Assembly (NCBI RefSeq): GCF_900106755.1 | Contig: NZ_FNNN01000007.1 | Location: forward strand, 182,228 to 246,227 | Length of the DNA: 64,000 nucleotides | Direction: 5' to 3' | From: Bacteroides faecis MAJ27 | GTDB taxonomy: Bacteria > Bacteroidota > Bacteroidia > Bacteroidales > Bacteroidaceae | Shown here: piece by piece, positions 52,578 through 60,705 of the stretch | Numbering within the stretch: position 1 is the stretch's first letter | How the letters are laid out: each line of letters opens with the position of its first letter | Made by a program: the position numbers and the translations under genes | The notes under the pieces: generated by a model | The model's database searches: none | What the model was told of the DNA's origin: nothing | The model's input: only the letters and a program-made list of their open reading frames with translations

Positions 52578-54089
52578 TTACTCCCAAAATAAATTCAATC
52601 CAATCAGTGTATTGTTCTTCAACGCATTACGATGAATAGGCCATGTCCATGCCCCCACATTGAAATTAGTACGCGTCATCGGATTCATGCAATAGTTTCT
52701 GTTATACACCTTTCCTGTACGAACCAAATCATAATAGTAATGTCCTTCACCGATAAGCTCTCTGCAGCGTTCCCAGAAAATAGCATCCATCAGTTCACTA
52801 CCCGAGGTATTAATTTCGGAAGCATGTGCCCTATTGCGGACCCGGTTGAGTAATTCGCAGGCTTTTGTATCGTTAGTCCCCAAAGCGGCAAGAGCTTCAG
52901 CATACAACAAAAGTGCACCTGCATAACGGAATACTATTTGATTGCCGGAGTTGGACGTAATTGTTCCGTTTCCATAAGTATCAATATTCCAAAACTTCTT
53001 GATTTCCTTAGGAGCAGAACTTGAAACCGAAGTAGAATATATCTTTTCGTCAAACCATAGTTCCTTCCTCGCATCGTCTTCATACATAGGGAACAGCGTC
53101 ATAAGATAATCTCCTGAATAACAGAATAGCGGCATTGACTTATTCAAACAAGAATAGGAAACATTATCAGAAAACTTTGCATTCATCATAAATATCTCAT
53201 TGAAATTTATATTTTGTGCAATCTCAAACAAACCTTCGTCTGACCCTCCAGCAAAGATGACGGAACTTCTATTTATATCAAGCAGTGAATAAGCTCCATT
53301 GTTACGTTCCAGTTCCTCGCCTAACGAAACAACATTCCTATAATATTGCTCTTTATTTTGTGCATCAAACTGTACAAGCCACAAGTTTATATGCATCATT
53401 AGCGCAATAACAGAACCTCTGGAGGCTCTAATCCCTTTGCTCGAATAAGATGAATATGACCATGGTAGTACTTCCGCTCCCGGATCATCGTCAAGCAAAG
53501 GTTGTAAGTCGGCAAGGCAATTTTGCAAAACTATAACCATATTGGTTCTTGGCAAGGGAGCTTCATTATAGGCATTTGTATAATAAGGCACATCTCCAAA
53601 GGCCCTTACGATGAAAAAATAAGACAAGCTACGCATGAAAATAGCTTCTGCCTTAAAACGACTCCGTTTCAATTCATCCATGCCGGGCACTTTGTCTATT
53701 TCAGCAAGCAGAATATTGGCATCCTGTATGGCAGTATAAAACACATCCCATTGCATAATTAAACCGCCATTAGCATCATCGGGATACGTATTACGCAATT
53801 CACCCATATCGTTGTTAGCTAAATAAGCTACATATTTATCCCAAGTGCTGTAGGCTGTTATTGGAGCGCACCGCATATCTCCGCTATACGTGAGGAAAGG
53901 ACGTTGTGACATTGTTGCATTCCGAAACGAATTGTATATGCTCAACAAAAATGCTTCCGCATTCGTCTCATTTCCCTGCGCCCAAAAATCATCACCCGAT
54001 AGTTTGTCTTCACTCTTATTTGCAAGCGAATCACAACCGGCAAACAGGCAAGATACTATCAAAGTCATTATTAAAACTATATTTTTCAT
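52578..54089 (-). CDS. SusD/RagB-family glycan-binding lipoprotein, second unit
   Basis: 503 residues; lipoprotein signal ending FAGC (Cys19). The helical SusD scaffold is seen in EAFLLSIYNSFRNA, AEIDKVPGMDELKRSRFKAEAIFMRSLSYFFIVRAFGDVPYYTNAYNEAPLPRT and the C-terminal LLNRVRNRAH, FWERCRELIGEGHYYYDLVRTG. SusD-like proteins form the lid of the SusC transporter and capture the ligand at the surface. It lies 24 bp after its SusC partner (54114-57284). Confidence 0.93.
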   Translation of the reverse strand: MKNIVLIMTLIVSCLFAGCDSLANKSEDKLSGDDFWAQGNETNAEAFLLSIYNSFRNATMSQRPFLTYSGDMRCAPITAYSTWDKYVAYLANNDMGELRNTYPDDANGGLIMQWDVFYTAIQDANILLAEIDKVPGMDELKRSRFKAEAIFMRSLSYFFIVRAFGDVPYYTNAYNEAPLPRTNMVIVLQNCLADLQPLLDDDPGAEVLPWSYSSYSSKGIRASRGSVIALMMHINLWLVQFDAQNKEQYYRNVVSLGEELERNNGAYSLLDINRSSVIFAGGSDEGLFEIAQNINFNEIFMMNAKFSDNVSYSCLNKSMPLFCYSGDYLMTLFPMYEDDARKELWFDEKIYSTSVSSSAPKEIKKFWNIDTYGNGTITSNSGNQIVFRYAGALLLYAEALAALGTNDTKACELLNRVRNRAHASEINTSGSELMDAIFWERCRELIGEGHYYYDLVRTGKVYNRNYCMNPMTRTNFNVGAWTWPIHRNALKNNTLIGLNLFWE

Positions 54090-54113
54090 ATTCTTCTATA
54101 TTTAATCGTTCAT

Positions 54114-57100
54114 CTAAAAATCCATTGAGACACCAAATGTCACAGTACGACCGTTGGGATAACCACCGGATGTGTCATATCCCAAATTGTTTACATTTTC
54201 GGGATTGATGCCTGAATATTTGGAGAAAGTATAAATATTGTTCATACTAAAATTAAGCTGACATCGGCTGATCCTAAAAAAATCCAGCATTTTCTTTGGA
54301 ATAGTATAAGCCACAGATATACCGTTAATTTTAAAATAAGAGCCATCTTCCATAAACAGTGTCTGGTCGTACCTGAAAGGCTGAATAATACTTGAACGGG
54401 TATAATCAAACGGATTAGGATATTGGGCATAGATATTATCTTCTGTCCAGAAATTATAGGCTTCAATAGGTGTTAAAGCTCCCCTACCCGTAAGGTCCAC
54501 CTTACCTGCTACAGGTGTTCCATAAGCCCTAAAACGGTCTGCCAAAGCCTTGTTGATAATATCACGTCTCAACGTAAACGAGCAGTTAGTGTTGATAGAA
54601 AACGCTTTATAGCGAAGATTGATACTGATACCACCGGTCATCCTCGGCTGTGAATTACCTACAATCACCTTGTCTTTTTCATCGATGATATAATCACCAT
54701 TTACATCCACCCAAATAGGGTCTCCCGCCTTAAAGTATGCTTGAGTAGAAGTATTCCCTCCCATCCGCAAGCGTTCTCCGGTCAGCGGATTAACAGGGAC
54801 GTCTTCGTCAGTCGCATATACACCTTTATACACATAAAGATAATTACCCATCGCGTTAGAACCTAATTTATTCACCACTTCCGCATCACTGTTAATAATC
54901 TGCCGCACCTCGTTAGGCAGCTTTGCGATCACGTCTTTATTAATTGCCAGTGAAGTTGCCACATTCAAATCCCAATTGCTTTGCCTTGATAACGGACGGA
55001 CGTTCAACGAAAACTCCAATCCATAGTTAACCAGACTCGTTTTCGTACTTCTTACGGAATTAAAAGCATTGTGGTTAGCCAACTCTATCGAACTTAGCTG
55101 ATTGTCTATTTGTTTATAATACGCCTCGGCAACGAACATAATTTTATTATTAAGGAATGATAAGTCTGTTCCAAAATTCCATGATGTTGACGTTATCGGC
55201 TTCAAATCCGGATTCGGCATAGCGTTTTTATCAATTGGAATAATAGAAACTCCGTTGTAAGTATCTTTACTCAGATTGTAACTTCCCCATATATCATAAA
55301 TACTAGCTTTATAAGTAGTACTACGTCCCCAAGTTACACGAAGAGCTCCGGCATCCAGAAACTTCCATTTTTTAGCAAAAGATTCACGGCTGAAGTTCCA
55401 GCGAAATCCCAATGAAGGATTTATTGCCCATTTCGCCTGCGACCCATAAGATGAATTTATTTCAGGACGAATATTGGGAGTGAATACGTACTTCCCACCA
55501 GGTAGCGAGAGTCGAGGATCTATAATAAGTGCAAACGTATTCTTTTTATCTGAAAGATTCGACCTTCCCCCAGCCATGGACGGCATACCGGATGACCATA
55601 TATGGTCACTTGCCAATCCATTCAGCGTAATAAAGTTACCGCTATATTTTTCGGATGAAAGTTCAAAACCTCCCTGTAAATCAAAATTCACAATTCCCAA
55701 ATTTACTGCTCTTGACAACAATGAACGAACATACATATTATAACTATATTCACTACCGTTATTCCAAACAGCCCTATTGGCATTCAAAATACCCGGTGTA
55801 AATTTCTCATTCTCGACAGTTCCGTATTTATATCCTAAAGTACTTCTCCATCTTATATCAAATGGCAACAGATACATGATATTCATACTTGCGTCATATA
55901 CTACATTCTGATTATCTGCCTGGACGGAAAAAACAGACAATGCAGAATTGGAAGCTGTATACATAGACGGTGGAGGCAACAAGGAAGAAGCTGCCGAACC
56001 TGCGGCTACACCGGATTGTGAGAAGGCATTTCCGCTACCATTACTATTTCGGGTTAATGTAGTGGCAAGGTTTAGATCCAAATGAAATCTATCATTAGGC
56101 TTATATCCTACTGCTGCCCTGATACCGTATCGGTTAAAGTCCGTGTTTTTCACAATTCCTTTTTCCGTATAATAGTTTGCATTGATCTTATAGTCAAATT
56201 TCTCATTGGGTTTACCAGAGAAACTAAGATTATGAGTTTGATTGTAAGTCGTCTGATAAAAGACACCTTGCCAATCCGTATTATTATTGTAATAAGGATT
56301 CAAGCTGTCTGACAGTGCCTGCAATTTATGGATTTCATTATATCCGTGATAGGCGGATGTATCATTTCCCAAAATTTGCATAATTCTGAGCGCTCTCTCC
56401 GCCCCGCCTGCAAGTACATCTCTCAACCTCGGTGGTGTTTTCACTACAAAGTTAGCCGAATAAGAAACTTTCGGTTTGGCTGTTTCTCCTCTTTTAGTCT
56501 CTATAAGAATTACTCCGTAAGCACCTTTTGAACCATACAGGGAAGTTGCAGCTGCATCTTTCAATACTTGGATATTCGCAATATCTTCAAGTGGAATCAT
56601 AGCCAACGGACTAACTGTTGCACCTGACAGCAAACCAGCTGCATCATAGCCCGTTACGTCTTCCTGCGGTATACCGTCAACAACAAACAAAGGAGGAGTC
56701 AGCCCCATCATAAACTCACCATCACCGGAAGATTGAACGGAAATATCCGAAACACCTCGAATTGAAAAACTTGGAAGACCTCCGGGAGTACCATTATTCA
56801 TCTGAATATTTAATCCGGGAACACGTCCTTGTAGCAACTCCATCGGATTGGCAACAGGAGTATTGACCAAGTCTTCTGCTTTAATTACCGTAACCGATGC
56901 TGTTACCGCAGCTTTGCTAACTCTTTTAAATCCGACTACAACTGTTTCATCAAGCATATTCTCTGTCGGACTCAGATATATTTGCATGCGTTCTGAAGGT
57001 TTAGTAACTTTGACCGAAAGACTGTCGAACGCCAGGAAAGAGAATACAAGTCGGTAACCACTCTTAACTTTTGTAGAGAATCGTCCGTTATCGTCAGTTG

Positions 57101-57284
57101 TGGTTGAAAGCTGAGGCACAGTTTTCCCACTTTCATTTTTAACAATAACAGAAGCATAAGGCAATGTAGAATTATTGCTTTTATCTTTGACTACACCACT
57201 GACAGGAATATCCTGAGCCCGAACACCAACCGAGGTGACGGCAATCGCCATAGCCAACAAGCCATATTTAAATATATTTCTCAT
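54114..57284 (-). CDS. SusC/RagA-family TonB-linked outer-membrane transporter, second unit
   Basis: 1056 residues. Signal peptide (MRNIFKYGLLAMAIAVTSVGVRAQ), CarboxypepD_reg-like domain (IPVSGVVKDKSNNSTLPYASVIVKN), TonB-box region DETVVVGFKRVSKAAVTASV, plug (MELLQGRVPGLNIQMNNGTPGGLPSFSIRGVSDI; IEDIANIQVLKDAAATSLYGSKGAYGVILIETKRG) and a 22-strand barrel ending TVTFGVSMDF with terminal Phe. It imports the ligand held by the SusD-like lid, driven by TonB/ExbBD. It starts 23 bp after the DUF5007-like gene, in the same operon. Confidence 0.95.
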   Translation of the reverse strand: MRNIFKYGLLAMAIAVTSVGVRAQDIPVSGVVKDKSNNSTLPYASVIVKNESGKTVPQLSTTTDDNGRFSTKVKSGYRLVFSFLAFDSLSVKVTKPSERMQIYLSPTENMLDETVVVGFKRVSKAAVTASVTVIKAEDLVNTPVANPMELLQGRVPGLNIQMNNGTPGGLPSFSIRGVSDISVQSSGDGEFMMGLTPPLFVVDGIPQEDVTGYDAAGLLSGATVSPLAMIPLEDIANIQVLKDAAATSLYGSKGAYGVILIETKRGETAKPKVSYSANFVVKTPPRLRDVLAGGAERALRIMQILGNDTSAYHGYNEIHKLQALSDSLNPYYNNNTDWQGVFYQTTYNQTHNLSFSGKPNEKFDYKINANYYTEKGIVKNTDFNRYGIRAAVGYKPNDRFHLDLNLATTLTRNSNGSGNAFSQSGVAAGSAASSLLPPPSMYTASNSALSVFSVQADNQNVVYDASMNIMYLLPFDIRWRSTLGYKYGTVENEKFTPGILNANRAVWNNGSEYSYNMYVRSLLSRAVNLGIVNFDLQGGFELSSEKYSGNFITLNGLASDHIWSSGMPSMAGGRSNLSDKKNTFALIIDPRLSLPGGKYVFTPNIRPEINSSYGSQAKWAINPSLGFRWNFSRESFAKKWKFLDAGALRVTWGRSTTYKASIYDIWGSYNLSKDTYNGVSIIPIDKNAMPNPDLKPITSTSWNFGTDLSFLNNKIMFVAEAYYKQIDNQLSSIELANHNAFNSVRSTKTSLVNYGLEFSLNVRPLSRQSNWDLNVATSLAINKDVIAKLPNEVRQIINSDAEVVNKLGSNAMGNYLYVYKGVYATDEDVPVNPLTGERLRMGGNTSTQAYFKAGDPIWVDVNGDYIIDEKDKVIVGNSQPRMTGGISINLRYKAFSINTNCSFTLRRDIINKALADRFRAYGTPVAGKVDLTGRGALTPIEAYNFWTEDNIYAQYPNPFDYTRSSIIQPFRYDQTLFMEDGSYFKINGISVAYTIPKKMLDFFRISRCQLNFSMNNIYTFSKYSGINPENVNNLGYDTSGGYPNGRTVTFGVSMDF

Positions 57285-57307
57285 ATTAGAATCATGGTAT
57301 TAATTAG

Positions 57308-58342
57308 TTATTTTCCATCTTCAAACAAGGGGGCTCCTGCTGTAAATACAACTATTATCTCCCAATGAGCTTCCCTGTATATCGCAAATTCAAATGACAT
57401 AGTGGATGTCATACGATAACCACTTGCTGTAATACGGTCGTATAAAAAATTGACATTTATTCTATTACCATCTTTATTGGTATATTTTGACTTCATTTCA
57501 ACCAATGGCATCGGATAAACTACATCGTACTTTACATATTCATCTGTTTTCTCCATATTGAAACCATGAATCAGATTAGCCCAGTCTGTCTGATTAAAAG
57601 ATGAAGGAGAGATCGGTGTATAATCCGGCCCATAAAAACGAAAAGTCAAACTTTTTACATCATCGTCATTATCCTGATTCTCACGAAAATAAATATGTAC
57701 ATCTTCAGGAAACATATAGTCTCCACTTTCTGTTTGAAAAAGGGTTAACGAATTTGGTGTAACATAGTCCTGTCCCTGCACCAATCCTGTTTCCGGATCG
57801 TATATACTCGGTTCGTAATCACTTTCTCTGACAGGTATAAGCTGCATGTCAGTAAAAGTTTTATATCCTCCCGAGTTTTTCACCAGCACATCAAAAATAT
57901 AACCGTCACTTGGAGCACACTGCACAAAAGAAGATTCGGCATTAGACCACATCATAAATTCTCCGGAATGCTTTTTAACCTGAAAAAGAGTACGATATTC
58001 TATTTCTCTTTTAGCTTCTATTTCTTCTATAGACTTTTCGGTACCCATATATGGAGTTTTCCAAACTTTTACCGGAAAATATTCCGTCAATTCAGGTGCA
58101 GGGCTTCCATCGGCCCTCACGATTCGTGATATCTCGAAAGTAAGAGGAAGCGTTGAATTACCCGATGAAAAGTTGTCGGACATCAAAGTGTTTTTTCCTA
58201 GCTGAGGACGATATAGTTTTGTAGTAAAATTGACGTCTCTGTCGAAAGCATCCAAACTATCCGGCAAATATTTATCGACACACGACATGCTTAATAATAC
58301 GCAGGAAAACAACAGCGCAATATTTTTACTTCTTATATTCAT
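57308..58342 (-). CDS. Lipoprotein of the SusC/SusD locus (DUF5007-like)
   Basis: 344 residues from the ATG at 58342, giving the signal MNIRSKNIALLFSCVLLSMSC; an ATG two codons earlier is equally possible. The long upstream extension is the antisense-free overlap with the preceding fasciclin gene and is not credible. The start overlaps that gene's end by 17 bp. The mature protein is beta-rich (VNFTTKLYRPQLGKNTLM, FEISRIVRADGSPAPELTEYFPVKVW, YPMPLVEMKSKYTNKDG). It resembles DUF5007 proteins that travel with fasciclin and SusCD genes; function unknown. Confidence 0.75.
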   Translation of the reverse strand: MNIRSKNIALLFSCVLLSMSCVDKYLPDSLDAFDRDVNFTTKLYRPQLGKNTLMSDNFSSGNSTLPLTFEISRIVRADGSPAPELTEYFPVKVWKTPYMGTEKSIEEIEAKREIEYRTLFQVKKHSGEFMMWSNAESSFVQCAPSDGYIFDVLVKNSGGYKTFTDMQLIPVRESDYEPSIYDPETGLVQGQDYVTPNSLTLFQTESGDYMFPEDVHIYFRENQDNDDDVKSLTFRFYGPDYTPISPSSFNQTDWANLIHGFNMEKTDEYVKYDVVYPMPLVEMKSKYTNKDGNRINVNFLYDRITASGYRMTSTMSFEFAIYREAHWEIIVVFTAGAPLFEDGK

Positions 58343-59120
58343 TGCCATAATTATTAAATACGTAAATAAATTCATCAAAACCGAAACTGTGTTGTGGAGA
58401 AAGGATGTGAATGATACCATTATTTGTATAAACATCATTCCATACTGTAGAAACTCTGTTCCAGTTATCTTTTACCTGAGAGTTTTTCATATCACTGAAA
58501 ATAAGCTGTTTGACTCCTCCACCCACAAATCCGGATGCCGGTTTGCGAAAACATTCTATATTCATTTGATAATTGTACTTCAAAGAATTTAAGGAGGCAT
58601 TTCCTTCATTGGCAAGAATATTATCGGTATCGTAACTACCTTTAATAATGTACTTGCATAACATTCGCTCAAGGTCAGCTCTATAATCGTAATGATATTC
58701 GTTAATGATCGTATCATTTAAAGTCGGTGTTATAACATTCACGACCGTATCTTTAACAACAAACGGTTCAATTAATAAATCACTCAAATAAATCGCTTCA
58801 CCCAACTCCTTTTGTTTACGGTACTCGTTAAGTTGCGCCAACGAGGAACGGATACATGCATCCGGTATGGCAAAAACTGTATATTGCACATCCGTCTGTT
58901 TCATCTGTTGTATGAAACCGGGAATATTGTTGACAAGAACCATCATAGAATCAAATTTCAAATTCAGCCTTTCATTCCCTGTGGACAAATAATCCAAAAC
59001 AGTTCCATTAAATACTTCGGTTTCATTTTCCTCAGGATATGAAGCCACTTCGTAATCTGTACAAGACAGCATCCAAAGGGAAGCCGAAGTCAGACATAAA
59101 ATAAATAGTATCTTATTCAT
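58326..59120 (-). CDS. Fasciclin (FAS1) domain lipoprotein, first unit
   Basis: 264 residues from the ATG at 59120, which starts the lipoprotein signal MNKILFILCLTSASLWMLSC; the frame opens 30 codons earlier in the SusD gene. The FAS1 domain has the H1 block VQYTVFAIPDACIRS and the H2 block NGIIHILSPQHSFGFDEF. A long insertion (about 110-175) separates them. It starts 13 bp after the SusD-like stop and overlaps the DUF5007-like gene by 17 bp. It is the counterpart of the protein at 51829-52551. Confidence 0.87.
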   Translation of the reverse strand: MNKILFILCLTSASLWMLSCTDYEVASYPEENETEVFNGTVLDYLSTGNERLNLKFDSMMVLVNNIPGFIQQMKQTDVQYTVFAIPDACIRSSLAQLNEYRKQKELGEAIYLSDLLIEPFVVKDTVVNVITPTLNDTIINEYHYDYRADLERMLCKYIIKGSYDTDNILANEGNASLNSLKYNYQMNIECFRKPASGFVGGGVKQLIFSDMKNSQVKDNWNRVSTVWNDVYTNNGIIHILSPQHSFGFDEFIYVFNNYGNEYKK

Positions 59121-59133
59121 TGTCGTTTTCTTT

Positions 59134-60684
59134 TTATTTCCAAAACTCATTTTGTTCAATCTGTGAATTAGCAGTAATGATATCTTCCGATACCGGCCAG
59201 TAGATTCCACCGCTGTTGATCAGTTGCAAGAATGTCTCATTATCTTTCATCAGCTTTTGCCGACGGACAAGATCATACCACCTCCAGCCTTCTCCCATAA
59301 GCTCTCTGCGACGCTCTTCAAATATCTCGGCAATTAAGTTTTCGCGATTATTCCCAAAATCCTTTTTAAAAGATACTTCTCTCAATCCACGATTTGTTCG
59401 GATCATATTCAGGTAGGATACAGCTTCTGTGCTTCTGTTTAGTGCGCATAATGCTTCAGCCCGTAGCAAGGTGATATCTTCAAGACGAGTGAAAACAATT
59501 GACGAGCCAAAGACTCCAAAATCATTGTCTTTTGCCGATCCATCCTGAATAATCTTTATTTTACTGAACACCGGAATTTCTTCATTCAAATTCTGAACAT
59601 AATAGGATGAATATTTGATGGTGTCCATGATTCCAAACCGCAAGTCATCGAAATTGGCAAAAATCGAAAATAAGCTGTCCTTTGAAATGTATATTTCAGG
59701 ATACGATTTTTGTACCAACGGATAAGCTAAAGTCAGCTGTTCAAGATGTCCGCTTTGAGTTGCTTCATTATCATTGTGAGCAAAATTAAATCCCAAAATT
59801 CTTGAACCTTTTACACTTGTATTCGAGTAAAACAGCCCTGTTTCTGAAGTCAAATCGGCAATGGAAGTATATTTTGCATTGATCTCAGATGCATGATCTA
59901 TTATAAATGCAGAATATGTCTCTGCTTCTGCATAATTTCCCTGCCAAGCACAAATGTGAGCTAATACGGAGTATGCAGATAACTTATTGAACAATTTTCC
60001 CTGCCATTGAGCCCCATATGAACCATAATATAAATTCGTTTGAGTACCATATTGATAGGGTAAATCCTTTATAGCTGTCAACAGTTCTGCCTTAGCATAA
60101 CTCAGCACCGTTTGAGCGTCTGTACGGGGCATAGACGGAAAAGTTCCGTTATCATAAGAATAGGTGACTAACGGCACATCTCCCCAAATTCTTACCATAT
60201 AAAAATAAGCAAATGCCCTCAAAGCGCGTACTTGAGCAATGTCATATTTCAAGTTTTGTTCAGAATACGACCGGTCAAGTTCGACAGTTCGTGGAGCTTT
60301 TTCCATAAAAACAGATGCCGCATTGATAACAGCATAAAATCTTCTCCAGTTAGATACTTTCTTCAACAAGTCGTATGGCTTGTTCAATTCATTATCAGAC
60401 ACAGCTTGTAAGTCACTACGCTTATAAACCGTAAAATCCCCCTTCCGCAAATCACCACATATCCAATGAGTATTGTTATCGGCTAAGGCTGCGCGTGTCA
60501 AGCCATATACTCCCATCAATGCTGATCGAGTATCTTCAAGGGTCTTCCATTGTTGGGTTTCCGAAGCTGCATGTTTGGGATCTACATCCAAAAAATCATT
60601 GCAGGACTGCAGAAATAGACAGGCAAGTGCGGAGAAAAGAGCTAATCGCAATTTTTTCATATTGTTTTTCATATTGTTTTTCAT
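59134..60684 (-). CDS. SusD/RagB-family glycan-binding lipoprotein, first unit
   Basis: 516 residues from the first ATG; Met5 (60672) and Met9 (60660) are equally possible because the start lies in a tandem 12-bp repeat coding MKNNMKNN. The lipoprotein signal MKKLRLALFSALACLFLQSC follows. SusD features: DFLDVDPK after the Cys, YDIAQVRALRAFAYFYMVRIWGDVPLVTYSYDNGTFPSMPRTDAQTV, ALCALNRSTEAVSYLNMIRTNRGL and IFEERRRELMGEGWRWYDLVRRQ. It pairs with the SusC protein encoded 21 bp upstream. Confidence 0.93.
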   Translation of the reverse strand: MKNNMKNNMKKLRLALFSALACLFLQSCNDFLDVDPKHAASETQQWKTLEDTRSALMGVYGLTRAALADNNTHWICGDLRKGDFTVYKRSDLQAVSDNELNKPYDLLKKVSNWRRFYAVINAASVFMEKAPRTVELDRSYSEQNLKYDIAQVRALRAFAYFYMVRIWGDVPLVTYSYDNGTFPSMPRTDAQTVLSYAKAELLTAIKDLPYQYGTQTNLYYGSYGAQWQGKLFNKLSAYSVLAHICAWQGNYAEAETYSAFIIDHASEINAKYTSIADLTSETGLFYSNTSVKGSRILGFNFAHNDNEATQSGHLEQLTLAYPLVQKSYPEIYISKDSLFSIFANFDDLRFGIMDTIKYSSYYVQNLNEEIPVFSKIKIIQDGSAKDNDFGVFGSSIVFTRLEDITLLRAEALCALNRSTEAVSYLNMIRTNRGLREVSFKKDFGNNRENLIAEIFEERRRELMGEGWRWYDLVRRQKLMKDNETFLQLINSGGIYWPVSEDIITANSQIEQNEFWK

Positions 60685-60705
60685 TTTTTATCATCTCCGA
60701 TATTT

